Assembly: GCF_000427465.1 (NCBI RefSeq)
Contig: NZ_ATYB01000009.1
Span: 310,001-374,000, forward strand
Direction of reading: 5' to 3'
Length of the DNA stretch: 64,000 bases
From: Sinorhizobium arboris LMG 14919
Lineage (GTDB): Bacteria; Pseudomonadota; Alphaproteobacteria; Rhizobiales; Rhizobiaceae
Positions 45,799 through 56,515 of the stretch are shown piece after piece. Below the pieces are notes generated by a model. The model did no database searches and was not told the DNA's origin. It saw only the letters and a list, made by a program, of their open reading frames with translations. Position 1 is the first letter of the stretch, and each line of letters opens with the position of its first letter. A program made the position numbers and the translations under genes.

Positions 45799-45848
45799 AG
45801 AACCGGACCGACGTTCGAACGCACAAAGCCAAGCCGCATCGAGATCGA

Positions 45849-46232
45849 TCAATGCGGTTTGATTTCCTCGATCGTCAACCGCAATCCGTCGGCGTTGAAC
45901 AATTCCCCTTCCCGGATCAGAGAACGGTCCTCGTTGAGCTTGAAAACAAGCGAAGCAAGCCTCGACTTCGCCTGCTGATCCTCCACGAGGCCTTCGCGGC
46001 CGGCCCGGTAGAAGACGACGCCCGACCAGTCGACATCGGCACTGCGGAAAAGCCTTACCATTTCCGGCCAACGCAACTCGTCCCCGAGGACATGAAGATA
46101 GGCCGACCGCAGCAGATCGACACTGGTCTCTCCGATCCGCAGCAGCACGAAGAGCATGGTGAACGAGCCGACGTCTCCATAGGTCGAGATTACCCACTCG
46201 TCGAAATCGGTCGCATGCGGCCCGGCGCTCAC
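45849..46232 (-). CDS. Conserved-looking protein of unknown function at the end of the sel operon
   Basis: About 127 residues, starting with GTG that overlaps the selB TGA (GTGA), preceded by AGGAGA about seven bases upstream. Contents include EWVISTYGDVGSFTMLFVLL, WPEMVRLFRSADVDWSG and a C-terminal LRLTIEEIKPH. No signal or clear membrane helix and no family recognised. A longer open frame runs back into tRNA-Sec and is rejected. Overlap with selB suggests a role tied to selenocysteine use or formate dehydrogenase (inference). Confidence 0.7.
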   Translation of the reverse strand: MSAGPHATDFDEWVISTYGDVGSFTMLFVLLRIGETSVDLLRSAYLHVLGDELRWPEMVRLFRSADVDWSGVVFYRAGREGLVEDQQAKSRLASLVFKLNEDRSLIREGELFNADGLRLTIEEIKPH

Positions 46233-48283
46233 GAGCGGTCTCCTGATGGCGGAAGAGAATGGGAGTCGAACCCACCCAAGACAGCCTCGCTGCCCCACCC
46301 GGATTTGAAGTCCGGACGCCCCACCGGGGACGAATCTCTTCCCTCACCTGCTTCAGGAACAGGTTCGTCGTAAAGATCGAGCCTGTGCGGGTTGATCCGA
46401 CGGATGTCGCCACGTCGAATCGTCACTCCCTGACGATCGAAGAATTCGAGGATTTCGATCGCAACCTTTCTACCGTTGTTGACGCGGTCGCGAAAGAGAC
46501 CTGCGGGAAATTCGCCCCGATCGGCATTGGCGGCGATTTCCCTGATGATCCCGACCATTTCCGCTGTCGTCTGACGGGCGAAGAAATGGTCGTGCCTAAT
46601 CTGGTCGACCCGGCCGAGACGTGCACAAAGCTTCAGAACGCGGCGTATCTCTCGTTCGTCGACGCCCAGCATCTCGGCGAAATCGCGAACTCGAGGCGGG
46701 CGGAATCTCTCCTCGCCCTCCAGATGCGGAAGGATCCTGGCATAGAGGTCCTCTTCCTTGTCGCTCAATCGGACCTCGTGGCCCGGCAATCGGACGAACG
46801 CGCCTTCGAGCACCAGGCGCCCTCCTGCCTGTTCGGCCCTAAGTGCTACCAGAAAGGCCGGCGAGGGAAGCCGCGGCGTGACCTGCAGCCGCAGACGTTC
46901 GCGACCGATGCCCTGCAGATCGGGATTCTCCACATGAAAGGTGCCCAACACGCGCTGGACCTCGTCGGAAAACGCGGCTCGCTGGCGCTTGGACAGCGCA
47001 TGGCGTGACGCCTGGCTTTGGATCACCTCGGCCGCCGCGAACTCGGTCGCGGTCAGCAGTTCCGCTTCCGACAGCGCCCTGTCGCGGGCAAAGGCGTCAA
47101 GATCGACGAGAAAAGGCGGAACATCGAGCAATGCAGCGAGCGCGTCGCCAGCACGTTTCACAGACGCGGCCTTCAGGAGATTCAGCCGCTCGGGAGAACG
47201 CCGCTTGCGCAAAGGCGCCCGCAGATCCAGAAACTGTCCACCACCGATCGTGCGCCGGGCCGAAACGTCGCGCAGGACGAAACGGTCGCCGGCAGCGGCC
47301 GCGATCGGACGGTCCAGAACGAGTTGAACCCTCCCGTTCTGGCCCGGTAACAGCGGTCCTTCCAGCGGGACGATACGAACACCGATCTCGGCGCTCGCAT
47401 GGTGGAGCCGGGCTGAGAACCATTCGCCGATCGGCTTCGCCTCACTTTCAAGCACCGACAGATCCGCGTCGATCCGATCACTCGGGGCATGCAGATAAGG
47501 ATCGACCACCATGTCGCCACGGTTGATCGAGTCCTTCGAAATCCCCTCGCCCGCAAGATTGAGCGCACAGCGCTGCCCGGCAAAGCCGCGCTCGGTCTGC
47601 TGGTTCTGAGCATGTATGGAACGCACGCGCGCAGATCGACCCGCCGGCGAGACTGTCACCTGGTCGCCGACGCCGACAGAACCCGAAAGCACGGTTCCGG
47701 TGACCACGGTGCCGGTGCCTGAAAGCGTGAAACTACGGTCGGCGGCGAGCCGGAAACGGCCAGCGGCACTCGACACGACGGTCGCGCGTTCGGCAGCCGC
47801 CAGCCGGTCCTTCAACAATTCGATCCCCCGCCCGGTGGTCGCAGAAACAGGAATTATCTCTGCGTCGCGAAGGTTCGTCGACGCAAGAACTGCGCCTATT
47901 TCGGCCGCGAGGCTCTCGAGGCGGGCAGAATCCGCAAGGTCTGCCTTGGTGATTGCGACCAGTCCGCGGCTGACGCCGAGCAGATCGAGAATCGCGACGT
48001 GTTCGAGGGTCTGGGGTTTGATGCCATCGTCTGCCGCAACCACCAGCATGGCATAGTCAATGCCGCCTGCTCCGGCGAGCATGGTATGAATGAAGCGCTC
48101 GTGACCGGGGACGTCGACAAATCCGGTAACGGCGTCCTTCGCAAATCGGGCATAGGCAAAGCCGAGGTCTATGGTGATGCCGCGCGTCTTTTCTTCCTTG
48201 AGGCGATCGGTGTCGACGCCGGTCAGCGCCTTGACGAGCGTCGTCTTGCCATGATCGATATGTCCGGCCGTGCCAACGATCAT
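46229..48283 (-). CDS. selB: Selenocysteine-specific elongation factor SelB
   Basis: A 684-codon frame. The N-terminal EF-Tu-like GTPase ([30 protein letters not shown]) and beta domains bind Sec-tRNA. The C-terminal half has winged-helix repeats that bind SECIS RNA ([20 protein letters not shown]). Normal SelB proteins end about where [16 protein letters not shown] stands. From residue 648 onward this frame reads through the entire selC tRNA gene ([23 protein letters not shown]) and stops just beyond it, so the last 37 residues are probably not functional protein. ATG overlaps the stop of the Sel1 gene (ATGA). Confidence 0.93.
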   Translation of the reverse strand: MIVGTAGHIDHGKTTLVKALTGVDTDRLKEEKTRGITIDLGFAYARFAKDAVTGFVDVPGHERFIHTMLAGAGGIDYAMLVVAADDGIKPQTLEHVAILDLLGVSRGLVAITKADLADSARLESLAAEIGAVLASTNLRDAEIIPVSATTGRGIELLKDRLAAAERATVVSSAAGRFRLAADRSFTLSGTGTVVTGTVLSGSVGVGDQVTVSPAGRSARVRSIHAQNQQTERGFAGQRCALNLAGEGISKDSINRGDMVVDPYLHAPSDRIDADLSVLESEAKPIGEWFSARLHHASAEIGVRIVPLEGPLLPGQNGRVQLVLDRPIAAAAGDRFVLRDVSARRTIGGGQFLDLRAPLRKRRSPERLNLLKAASVKRAGDALAALLDVPPFLVDLDAFARDRALSEAELLTATEFAAAEVIQSQASRHALSKRQRAAFSDEVQRVLGTFHVENPDLQGIGRERLRLQVTPRLPSPAFLVALRAEQAGGRLVLEGAFVRLPGHEVRLSDKEEDLYARILPHLEGEERFRPPRVRDFAEMLGVDEREIRRVLKLCARLGRVDQIRHDHFFARQTTAEMVGIIREIAANADRGEFPAGLFRDRVNNGRKVAIEILEFFDRQGVTIRRGDIRRINPHRLDLYDEPVPEAGEGRDSSPVGRPDFKSGWGSEAVLGGFDSHSLPPSGDRS
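46247..46342 (-). tRNA. selC: tRNA-Sec (anticodon UCA)
   Basis: A 96-base tRNA gene including encoded CCA (46249-46247). The 8-base-pair acceptor stem pairs GGAAGAGA with TCTCTTCC, followed by a 5-base-pair T stem; this 8+5 layout is diagnostic of bacterial tRNA-Sec. The anticodon UCA lies at 46308-46306 in the loop CTTCAAA. A long variable arm includes GGCAGC-GAG-GCTGTC. It lies wholly inside the 3' end of the selB open frame on the same strand, so release needs processing of the operon transcript or its own promoter within selB. Confidence 0.95.
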
Positions 48284-49071
48284 GGCGTCCCCCCTGAAAG
48301 CGGCTCCTCGGCAAGGCGCTCCGCTTCCTGGACCTGCGCGGGCGAAAGACTGTCACGAACCGGTCCCATGAAGGGCTCTGCCAGCGCGCTACCGCCGTTC
48401 TTCGCCCGGATCAGCCAGGCCAAAGCCGCTACGTCATCCCGTATGGTGCCGGCGCCCATGTGGCAGGCCGCCCCCAGCATCGCCTGTGCGTCTGCGTCGC
48501 CCTTCTCCGCGCCCTTCAGCCACCAGTGGACGGCCTTTTCCGGGTCCCGCTCGACACCGAGCGCGTTGTGGTGGAGCATGCCGAGCCGCGTCATCGAGGA
48601 CGCTATTCCGGCCTCGGCGGCACATTCCGCCCAGCGTCGCGCTTCGATCGGATCGGCGGCCATGATCTCGCCTTCCAGCAGCAGCCAGCTCAACATGTCC
48701 TGGGCCGGCGCGTCGCCCTTTTCAGCAGCGCGCCGGTAGTATTCGGCTGCGGTGTCGTAGTCGGCGCCGGCGCCGTCGAGCCCTTGCACGTGCAAGGCGG
48801 CATAGTTGCGTTCCCCGACCGGATCGCCGGCCTCGGCCGCCAAGCGCAGCCATCCGAGGGCCAGTTCACGATTCCTCGGCACCCCTAGTCCTTCGGCGAA
48901 GCAGGCGCCGATATTGTTCTGCGCCCGCGCCACCCCGGCACGCGCCAAGGGCTCCCAGATGCGTAACGCCGTCTCGTAGTCGCCGGCTTTGGCAGCTGCC
49001 AGCGCCTCGTCCATCGGATCGGCTTCAGCCGTCCGGGGTTTCTGTCGTCGAAGGTGCTCAAGCCACCGCAT
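48280..49071 (-). CDS. Sel1-like repeat protein between selA and selB
   Basis: A 263-residue solenoid of Sel1-like (SLR/TPR) repeats: [85 protein letters not shown] (each shown here as family signatures). No signal peptide. The start overlaps the end of selA by 14 bases and the stop overlaps selB (ATGA), so it is embedded in the selenium operon. Sel1 repeats mediate protein-protein contacts; a scaffold for SelA, SelB or FdhE is a guess. Confidence 0.85.
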   Translation of the reverse strand: MRWLEHLRRQKPRTAEADPMDEALAAAKAGDYETALRIWEPLARAGVARAQNNIGACFAEGLGVPRNRELALGWLRLAAEAGDPVGERNYAALHVQGLDGAGADYDTAAEYYRRAAEKGDAPAQDMLSWLLLEGEIMAADPIEARRWAECAAEAGIASSMTRLGMLHHNALGVERDPEKAVHWWLKGAEKGDADAQAMLGAACHMGAGTIRDDVAALAWLIRAKNGGSALAEPFMGPVRDSLSPAQVQEAERLAEEPLSGGTP

Positions 49072-50458
49072 GGCCGGTGCCCTCAGACAGGGTTTTTAAG
49101 AATTGCGCCTCATCGGACAGACAGCGCAGATCCAGGACCAGCGCGCCGTCCTGCAGGCGCCCCAGGATCGGACGGGACAGAGACCGGAACAAAGCTGCGA
49201 GCGCTTCGAGTGCATTCCCGCCGGGTGCAACGATTCTCAGGCCGGCGCTCGGAATCGTATCGACCGGCAGCGCCCCGGAGCCGATCTGGCTAGAACAACT
49301 GCAGACCTCGACGGCGTAGCCGCTCGGCGCCAGCAGCGCGCCGACCTGCGGTGCGAGCCGCTCCGCCTGTGCCCGCACCTCCGGTTCGCGCCGGGAGAGC
49401 ATGAAAAGCGTCGGCAGGCGGGAAGCCAACCGATCCGGATCTCGATAGAGCTTTAAGGTAGCAGCTGTCGCCGCGATCCGGATCTTGTCGACACGCAACG
49501 CCCGCTTCAGCGGATTCCGGTTGATCTCAGCGATCAGGTCCTTGCGGCCGACGATAAAGCCGGCCTGCGGGCCGCCGAGTAATTTGTCCCCCGAAAAGGT
49601 GACCAGATCGGCTCCTTCGGCGACTGCCTCGCGCACCGTCTGCTCTTTACCAAGACCGTAACGCGACAGGTCGACCAGGCTGCCCGAACCGAGATCGTTG
49701 AGTAGCACCACACCTGCTTCATGGGCGATCGCCGCAAGCTCGGCACCACGCACCTCCGCGGTAAAGCCTTCGATCCGGTAGTTCGAAGTATGAACCTTGA
49801 GGATCAAAGCCGTCTCGGGCCGGATCGCTTTGACATAGTCCTTGGCATGGGTCCGGTTGGTGGTGCCAACTTCGACGAGATCGACGCCGGCGCGCTCCAT
49901 GATGTCCGGCATACGGAAAGCGCCGCCGATCTCGATGAGTTCACCCCGCGAAACGATCGCCTGACGCCCGGCGGCGATCGAGTTGAGAGCGATCAGGACA
50001 GCCGCGGCATTGTTGTTGACGACAGTGGCATCTTCCGCCCCCGTCAGTTCGCAGAGCAGTTCCCGCAAATGGCTGTCGCGTTCACCGCGTCCGCCGCCAT
50101 CGAGATCGAACTCAAGCGCGGCCGCCTCGCGCATTGCGTCGACGGCAGCCTCGATCGCCTCCTCCGCAAGCAGCGCCCGACCGAGATTGGTATGAAGCAC
50201 CGTGCCCGTCAGATTGAACAGCGGGCGAAGGTTCGAGCGGTCGCGCTCATCAAGCCTCGTCAGCAGGGAGGCAATAAGGCCATCCCTGCCCGGCAACACA
50301 CCGCCGCTCCGCACAGAAAGACGGACTTCGCCGAGCACTCTGCGCAGTTCGTCCGTCACCACGGCCCGGCCATATCGCTCGACGAGCGGCGATACGGCCG
50401 GCGCGTTCAGCATCTGGTCAACGGAGGGTAAAGCACGAAGATCGGCAGCTCCCGACAT
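49058..50458 (-). CDS. selA: L-seryl-tRNA(Sec) selenium transferase
   Basis: A 466-residue PLP enzyme, usually decameric, that converts Ser-tRNA(Sec) to Sec-tRNA(Sec) with selenophosphate from SelD. The PLP Lys is Lys292 in [14 protein letters not shown]. Other landmarks are [37 protein letters not shown] and [12 protein letters not shown]. It starts four bases after fdhE stops, within one long operon. Confidence 0.95.
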   Translation of the reverse strand: MSGAADLRALPSVDQMLNAPAVSPLVERYGRAVVTDELRRVLGEVRLSVRSGGVLPGRDGLIASLLTRLDERDRSNLRPLFNLTGTVLHTNLGRALLAEEAIEAAVDAMREAAALEFDLDGGGRGERDSHLRELLCELTGAEDATVVNNNAAAVLIALNSIAAGRQAIVSRGELIEIGGAFRMPDIMERAGVDLVEVGTTNRTHAKDYVKAIRPETALILKVHTSNYRIEGFTAEVRGAELAAIAHEAGVVLLNDLGSGSLVDLSRYGLGKEQTVREAVAEGADLVTFSGDKLLGGPQAGFIVGRKDLIAEINRNPLKRALRVDKIRIAATAATLKLYRDPDRLASRLPTLFMLSRREPEVRAQAERLAPQVGALLAPSGYAVEVCSCSSQIGSGALPVDTIPSAGLRIVAPGGNALEALAALFRSLSRPILGRLQDGALVLDLRCLSDEAQFLKTLSEGTGHAVA

Positions 50459-50462
50459 TGGA

Positions 50463-51383
50463 TCAATAGCCCATCAGGAACGGATCAAAACCCGCCCGCC
50501 TGTATTCCGTATCCTTCATCAACAGGTCGAGCCCGAGGCTCGCAACATCGTCGGCGACGGCCTCAAGCGAAGCGTTCCTGTTCTGGTAGAGGATCTTCAC
50601 CCAACTGTTGCAGGTGTCGCAGACCTCCGCCTTGACCGTCGCCTCTTCGCCTCCCGTCTCAACCGCCCGATAGCCGACGCCCTTGGTCGAGCCGCAGGCG
50701 AGACATTTGACCCGAACCTCATTCCACATCGTGGCACAGCAGGAACATGAGGCATAGCGGGCGCCTTCCGCTCCGTGAAAGCCGACCACCATGGATGCGA
50801 CCGGCCTGCCCCCGCAGGCAGGACAGACCCCGACCCGGACAGGCACGAGCCTGCTTCCATCGAGACCGGCAGCGAGGCGGACCGCTTGTACCTGCATTGC
50901 GGCAGCAACGTAGAGGTGGTGAGCGAGGTTCTCGACCGGCAGCTCGTCGGACATGACATTGCCGATCATCCAGGTCAGTATTTCCTCATCCGCCGCCCGG
51001 AGCTGTGCTAGCGCCTCTGCGGCGGCAGCCGGCTTTTCGAGGCCGTCCGCCTTCTCGAGAAACTGCTGCAACACCTGACGGCAATCCGGCGACGAGGCCA
51101 TCGCTGCGCGATCGATAGGCGGCATGGCATTCGCACGCGCGCGCTCGACCTGATCGGCAGGTATGGGCTCCAGCGGCGGCATTGCGGATACAAGCTCGTT
51201 CTGTATCCGCGTGATCCCCGCAAGGAAATTGAGGTAGGGCGCGAGGTGATTGTCCTCGGCAAGTGCCTCGAAGCGATTTGCGCGATCCGTGAAGAGGCGA
51301 GCCAATTTAGGCACCAAGACGAACGGTGCCTTGGGAACGCCGCCGATCACCGAGGGATCGGGCTGTACAGGGGATACGGACAT
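50463..51383 (-). CDS. fdhE: Formate dehydrogenase accessory protein FdhE
   Basis: About 306 residues. A cytoplasmic rubredoxin-like protein with four CxxC motifs ([26 protein letters not shown]) that bind iron; it is needed for maturation of Tat-exported formate dehydrogenases. The start at 51383 follows GAGG; the open frame further upstream is not family-like. It lies between fdoI and selA. Confidence 0.93.
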   Translation of the reverse strand: MSVSPVQPDPSVIGGVPKAPFVLVPKLARLFTDRANRFEALAEDNHLAPYLNFLAGITRIQNELVSAMPPLEPIPADQVERARANAMPPIDRAAMASSPDCRQVLQQFLEKADGLEKPAAAAEALAQLRAADEEILTWMIGNVMSDELPVENLAHHLYVAAAMQVQAVRLAAGLDGSRLVPVRVGVCPACGGRPVASMVVGFHGAEGARYASCSCCATMWNEVRVKCLACGSTKGVGYRAVETGGEEATVKAEVCDTCNSWVKILYQNRNASLEAVADDVASLGLDLLMKDTEYRRAGFDPFLMGY

Positions 51384-51421
51384 TAGACCTCGCGGACCGA
51401 CCGGCCACAGCTTCTTTTCGG

Positions 51422-52108
51422 TTATTCTGCAGGATCGATCCGGCCGCGTCCAGCCAGTTCCCTGAGCCACTTGCGGTGATGCCGCCAGGCCCACCCGCCG
51501 GTGACCGAACCCCGCGTCATCGCACGGAACGTCCCGCGGGTCCAAAACGCCGCGTAGACGTGGATGATGAAGACACAGATGATCAGCACCGCCGCCACGG
51601 CATGTGCAAGGAGCGCAAAGCGCTTCGTCTCTATCGACGTATAGCTATAGAAATATTGATCCCAGATGATGACGCCGGTTACGATCAGCGCGATGATGAG
51701 CAAGGCCATCGCCCAGAAGATTACCTTCTGCCCGGCATTGTATTTGCCCATTTCCGGCAACCGATCCTCGTGTCCGCCAACGACATCGCGAATCCCCGTG
51801 AACCAGCTCTTATCCGCTCTGGTGAAGAGGTTGGCCTTCCAAAGCTGGAAGAAGAAGACGTAGAAGCTGAAGAAAAGTACGACGCCGATCCATGGGTGCA
51901 GCATGCGCGTGCTCTGCCCGCCACCGAACAGACCGGTGAGGAAGAACAGCGACGGATGGAACATCGCAAGTCCGGAAAGCGCCAGCAATATCAGGCTGCA
52001 GGCCGTGATCCAGTGATTGATGCGCTTGCCTGGCCCATAGCGGTCGACCGTGACTGGCGGTCCGCGATGAATGGCGTCTTCCGGCTCGAAATCGCTGGCC
52101 TTTGTCAT
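51422..52108 (-). CDS. fdoI: Formate dehydrogenase cytochrome b subunit (gamma)
   Basis: A 228-residue integral membrane subunit with four hydrophobic helices and His residues suited to two b-type haems (RINHWITACSLILLALSG, LHPWIGVVLFFSF, ALLAHAVAAVLIICVFIIHV). It passes electrons from the FdoH iron-sulfur subunit to quinone. Its ATG shares a base with the fdoH stop (TGATG). Confidence 0.93.
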   Translation of the reverse strand: MTKASDFEPEDAIHRGPPVTVDRYGPGKRINHWITACSLILLALSGLAMFHPSLFFLTGLFGGGQSTRMLHPWIGVVLFFSFYVFFFQLWKANLFTRADKSWFTGIRDVVGGHEDRLPEMGKYNAGQKVIFWAMALLIIALIVTGVIIWDQYFYSYTSIETKRFALLAHAVAAVLIICVFIIHVYAAFWTRGTFRAMTRGSVTGGWAWRHHRKWLRELAGRGRIDPAE

Positions 52109-53079
52109 CAGGCGTCCTCCCTGCGGCCTCCGGCGCTATCGACGAGCCTTTCCGCGTTCTCTTCGTCTTCTGGCTGTACACGATTGGCCCGCCCGAAGAC
52201 GCCATGGAGAATTGCTCCGGCGGCAAAAAGACCCATCGCGGCGAGGCCTGTGTATTTGGTCACACCTTTCCACGCCTGCACCACGGCGGAAATCTTCGGA
52301 TCGTCCGGCAGATCGGAGTAGATGTGCGGCTTATCGTTGTGATGCAGCACATACATCACATGCGTGCCGCCAACCCCTGGCGGGTCGTAGAGGCCCGCAT
52401 TCGTGTAACCGCGGGACTTGAGATCGGCAATGCGGTGTTCCGCATGCTTCTTCATGTCCTCCTTCGTGCCGAACACGATCGCCTGGGTCGGGCAGGCCTT
52501 GGCGCAGGCCGGACCCTGGCCGACTGCGACCCGATCGGAACAGAGGGTACATTTGTAGGCGCGGTGATCCACTTTCGAGATACGCGGAATGTTGAAGGGA
52601 CAGCCCTTTATGCAATAGCCGCAGCCGATACAGTTCTCGTGGACGAAATCCACGATGCCGTTCGAATACTGGACGATCGCGCCCGGCGCCGGACAGGCTT
52701 TGAGGCAACCCGGATCGGCGCAATGCATGCAGCCATCCTTGCGGATGAGCCATTCGAGATTGTCGGTTTCGGGATTGATCCACTCGGTAAAGCGCATGAG
52801 CGTGAACATGTCCTCGGTGAGGTCATGGGGGTTGGTATAATACCCCACATTCTCGCCGATTCCGGGATGCGTATCGTTCCACTCGACGCAGGCGGACTGG
52901 CAAGCCTTGCAGCCGATGCACTTTGACACGTCGATCAGCTTGGCGACGGGCGTGAGCTGCCGTTCCGGCGGCGGCAGGTCGGTGGTCGCGGAGCGGCGCA
53001 CGAGATCGCGCTCGGTGAGATTGCTTTCCATCGGCTGAACCGGCGGATTGCTGACAGCGGTGCGAGGACTGTCCATCAT
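52108..53079 (-). CDS. fdoH: Formate dehydrogenase iron-sulfur subunit (beta)
   Basis: A 323-residue subunit carrying four [4Fe-4S] clusters; Cys groups are [35 protein letters not shown] and CTLCSDR...CAKAC. A C-terminal membrane helix ([19 protein letters not shown]) anchors it. The ATG overlaps the fdoG stop (ATGA). It relays electrons from the molybdenum site in FdoG to FdoI. Confidence 0.95.
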   Translation of the reverse strand: MMDSPRTAVSNPPVQPMESNLTERDLVRRSATTDLPPPERQLTPVAKLIDVSKCIGCKACQSACVEWNDTHPGIGENVGYYTNPHDLTEDMFTLMRFTEWINPETDNLEWLIRKDGCMHCADPGCLKACPAPGAIVQYSNGIVDFVHENCIGCGYCIKGCPFNIPRISKVDHRAYKCTLCSDRVAVGQGPACAKACPTQAIVFGTKEDMKKHAEHRIADLKSRGYTNAGLYDPPGVGGTHVMYVLHHNDKPHIYSDLPDDPKISAVVQAWKGVTKYTGLAAMGLFAAGAILHGVFGRANRVQPEDEENAERLVDSAGGRREDA

Positions 53080-56000
53080 ACCGTAGCCTCCTCGGGTGCC
53101 GTCGATGGTTCGATATTGACCAGGAATGCCTTGTATTCCGGCGTCTCGATATTGGCGTCACCGACGAAAGGCGCGAGTGAGTTGGGGCCAAGGCCCTTTT
53201 TCGCTGAGCCGGTGAAGCCCCAGTGAAGCGGGATGCCCACCACGTGGACCGGTTTGCCGTCACACGTCAGCGGCCGGATGCGCTTGGTCACCACCGCCTT
53301 TGCTTTCACCGAACCGCGCTTCGACCACACCCGGACCCAGCCGCCATTCTCGATATTCTTCTCCTGGGCCAGTTCCTCGGAGATCTCGACGAAGAATTCC
53401 GGCTGAAGCGCGGAATTCACGCGGTTATGCTTCGTCCAGTAGTGGAAGTGTTCCGTCAGCCGGTAGGAAGTAGCCGCGTAGGGGAACTCGTCCGAAAGCC
53501 CCATCTGCGCCACATCCGTCTGGAAGACGCGGCTGACCGGGTTGCCCCGCATCTTCGGGTTGAAGACGTTGGCGACGGGGGATTCGAACGGTTCCATATG
53601 CGCCGGGAAGGGTCCGTCCCGCATCAATCCGCGCGAGAACAGCCGTGCAGTCCCCTCCTGATTCATGATGAACGGACCGATTTCGTCCGGCTTGGCCGTA
53701 GGCGCAATGTCGGGAATATCGTAACCCGTCCACTTCGAGCCGTCCCACTCGAGCAGCTTGCGCGAGGGATCCCACGGCCGGCCCTGCAAATCGGCCGACG
53801 CACGATTGTAGAGCGTGCGGCGGTTAAGCGGCCAGGCGAATGTCCAGCCGGGATAAGCACCCGTGTCGTCCGGATCGTGGTTGTCGCGGCGGGCCATGTT
53901 ATTGCCCTGCTCGTTGAAGTTGCCGGAATAGATCCAGCAGCCGCACATGGTCGAACCGTCGTCCCTGAGTTGCGAAAAGTTCAAGATCTGCTTGCCGGCC
54001 GAAACCTGTAGCTTCGTCGGGTCGGCGGGATCCATGAGGTTCGTCAGCGCCCGGCCGTTGATTTCCTTCGCCAGCTCCTCCGGCGTCGGCTCGTTCGGAT
54101 CGGCATAATCCCATGACAGGTTCAGGATCGGATCGGGGAACGCACCCCCCTCCGTGCGGTACAATTCCCTTATCCTGAGGAATATCTGCGCGACGATGTA
54201 GGTGTCGTGCTTTGCTTCTCCGGGAGGCGTTCCGCCCGCCCAATGCCACTGCAGCCACCGGCCCGAATTGGTCAGCGACCCTTCATCTTCCGCAAAGCAG
54301 GTTGAAGGCAGCTGGAAGACCTCGGTCTGGATGGAGGCTGTATCGACCGGATTGAAGTCGCCATGGTTTTCCCAGAACCGTGCCGTCTCCGTTTCGAGCG
54401 GGTCCACGGTGACGAGCCACTTGAGCTTCGACAGAGCCTTGGTGTTCTTCTCCCGGTTGGGGAAGGCCAGAAGTGGATTGAAGCCCTGACAGATGTAGCC
54501 ATTGACCTTGCCGGCATACATCAGCTCGAACATGCGAAGCACATCATAGGCGGGCACGTCGAGCTTGGACAGGTAGTTGAACGCCCAGTCGTTGTCGGCA
54601 CGGGCGGCGTCGCCCCACATGGCCTTCTGGAAGGAGACCATGAACTTTTTGTAGTTCTGCCAATAACTTGTCTGTCCTGGGCGCAAGGGTTTGAACTGGC
54701 GCGTCGACATGTAGGTCGTGAAGTCCACGTCCTTTTCCGTCGGCATCGTCAGATAACCCGTGAGCAGGTGCGACATCAGGCCGAGATCGGTCAATCCCTG
54801 AATGTTGGAGTGGCCGCGAAGCGCGTTCATGCCGCCGCCCCTCACTCCGATATTGCCGAGGATGAGCTGCAGCATGGCCATGGCACGGATGTTTTGCGAA
54901 CCGCTGGAATGCTGGGTCCAGCCGAGCGCGTACATCGACGTCATCGTCTTCGTCGGAGACGAGCATTCCGAGATCATCTCGGCCACCTTGAGGAACTTGT
55001 CCTTCGGCGTGCCGCAGATCCTCTCAACCATTTCCGGGGTATACGGGGCCAGATGCTCCTTCAGCAGGTTCCAGACACAACGCGGATGCTGGAGCGTCGG
55101 ATCGGTCACGACGAAGCCGTCGTCGCCAAGGGCATAGTCCCATGTCGACTTGTCATAGTCGCGCTTTTCCGCGTCGTAGCCAGTGAATAGGCCGTCCTCG
55201 TAGCCGAAGCCGTCCTTGACGAGGTAGGAGGCGTTGGTGAACGCCTTCAGGTATTCCCACTGCACCTTGTCGTTATCGATGCAGTACTTCATCACCCCAC
55301 TGAGGAAGGCGATGTCGGTGCCCTGGCGGATCGGAGCGTAGTAATCGGACACCGATGCGGTGCGGGTATAGCGCGGATCGACCACGATCAGCTTCGCTCC
55401 CCGAGTTGCCTTCGCCTCGGTTACCCATTTGAAGCCGCAGGGATGCGCTTCTGCCGCATTGCCGCCCATGACGACGACCAGATCGGTATTTTTGATGTCG
55501 GTCCAGGAGTTTGTCATCGCTCCACGGCCAAATGTTGGGCCCAAACTGGACACCGTAGGGCCGTGTCAGACGCGCGCCTGATTATCGAAACCGACTATTC
55601 CGAGACTCTTGGCGAATTTGAAGGTCGCCCAAGCCGTTTCATTGGTGGTCGCGGATGCCGCGAGCATGCCAACCGTCGTCCAGCGATTGACCGGAACGCC
55701 TGAGGCATTCGCCGCCACGAGATTGGCATCGCGGTCATCCTTCATCAACCGTGCGATACGGTCGAAGGCCTCTTCCCAGGAGATGCGCTCGAACTTGTCG
55801 GAGCCCGGCTTGCGGTGCATCGGATATTGAAGGCGGGTCGGAGACTTCACGAAGTCCTTGAGCGCCGCCCCCTTGGGACAGAGCGTACCGCGGTTGGTCG
55901 GATGATCCGCGTCGCCTTCGATATGTATGATATCGGCAGTCTCACCTTTACGGAGGTCGCCCTTCGAATAGATGATGACGCCACAGGCGACGGAACAGTA

Positions 56001-56165
56001 GGGACAGGTGTTGCGCGTTTCGGTGGTTGCGGTCAGCTTGGCAGGCCGGACATGCGCGGCTACCGCCGCCTCAGCCTCAGCAAACCCCATCGCACCGAGG
56101 GACGTTGCAGCAACCCCTGCTCCGGCCAGCTTCAAAAAGCTGCGCCTTGAGAGGTCTACATTCAT
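53076..56165 (-). CDS. fdoG: Formate dehydrogenase major subunit, selenocysteine-containing
   Basis: A 1,029-residue molybdopterin oxidoreductase oxidising formate at the periplasmic face. A twin-arginine signal ([12 protein letters not shown]), a [4Fe-4S] motif (CPYCSVACG...LCPKGA), then the active site NQARV-U-HGPTV, where the UGA at 55568-55566 encodes selenocysteine 200. E. coli FdnG has Sec at the equivalent place (196). Without read-through the gene would appear as two frames, 55566-56456 and 53076-55553. GGAGG lies eight bases before ATG 56165. It is the first gene of the fdoGHI-fdhE-selA-Sel1-selB-selC operon. Confidence 0.95.
55523..55568 (-). promoter_or_regulatory. UGA selenocysteine codon and SECIS hairpin
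   Basis: UGA at 55568-55566 is followed at once by CACGGCC (55565-55559), which pairs with GGCCGTG (55529-55523), giving a 7-base-pair lower stem. The upper part has a small CC-AGTTT-GG stem-loop with GU in the loop, as bacterial SECIS elements bound by SelB need. Position and lower stem match E. coli fdnG/fdhF elements. Confidence 0.88.
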
Positions 56166-56324
56166 CTGAACAGCCTCCATCTCGTCTCTCCGGCAATCGA
56201 GTCTATGCCTCGATGCCGGCAAGTCAAGGAGCGTTGATGCCGACAGGGAGAGCCGTCGCAACAGGGGCAGAAGCTCCGGGAAGAGGACGGCGCGCTTGGC
56301 GCACCCATGCCGCGCCGTTGTCGG

Positions 56325-56348
56325 GAATGTTCCCCGCGGGGAACATTC
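56325..56348. promoter_or_regulatory. parS: parS-like partition site 1
   Basis: Core GTTCCCCGCGGGGAAC at 56329-56344, within a perfect 24-base palindrome extended by GAAT/ATTC. It fits the GTT-N4-GC-N4-AAC pattern of RepB-binding parS sites in repABC plasmids. Confidence 0.85.
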
Positions 56349-56402
56349 AAGAACACCTTGAACATCATGAGCCGGAGACTGAAACCCTGAGTCCGACGTG
56401 GC

Positions 56403-56427
56403 GGAAGTTATTGCGCGTATAACTTCC
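56403..56427. repeat. Inverted repeat 9-7-9 (first of a pair)
   Basis: GGAAGTTAT, 7-base spacer TGCGCGT, ATAACTTCC; arms match perfectly. It lies 238 bases upstream of the fdoG start. The arm and spacer sizes suit a tyrosine-recombinase core or a dimeric operator. Confidence 0.6.
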
Positions 56428-56438
56428 TCTAGGCAGAT

Positions 56439-56463
56439 TAAGTCTTTTTCCGCCAAAGACTTA
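56439..56463. repeat. Inverted repeat 9-7-9 (second of a pair)
   Basis: TAAGTCTTT, spacer TTCCGCC, AAAGACTTA; perfect arms. Its centre is exactly 36 bases from the first 9-7-9 repeat, yet the arm sequences differ. Confidence 0.6.
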
Positions 56464-56468
56464 GCGCG

Positions 56469-56515
56469 GCAGCCAAAATGCAGAGAACGCGCCGCCGGTC
56501 GGCATTTTGGGCTGC
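56469..56515. repeat. Larger inverted repeat next to the 9-7-9 pair
   Basis: GCAGCCAAAATGC (56469-56481) and GCATTTTGGGCTGC (56502-56515) pair over 13 bases with a one-base bulge around a 20-base loop. It may form an RNA hairpin on either strand. Confidence 0.5.

Noticed and set aside
46233..46298. N-terminal extension of the 127-residue gene into tRNA-Sec
   Set aside because: The added residues are translated tRNA; the GTG at 46232 has a good ribosome site and overlaps the selB stop.
56403..56427. The first 9-7-9 palindrome as a loxP or dif site
   Set aside because: Only a half-arm likeness (ATAACTTC) to loxP, and arm and spacer sizes do not fit dif (11-6-11). Kept as an unassigned repeat.
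53076..56456. fdoG as a pseudogene or as two genes because of the in-frame TGA at 55566-55568
   Set aside because: Flanking residues match the Sec site of known formate dehydrogenases, a SECIS stem follows, and selABCD are present.
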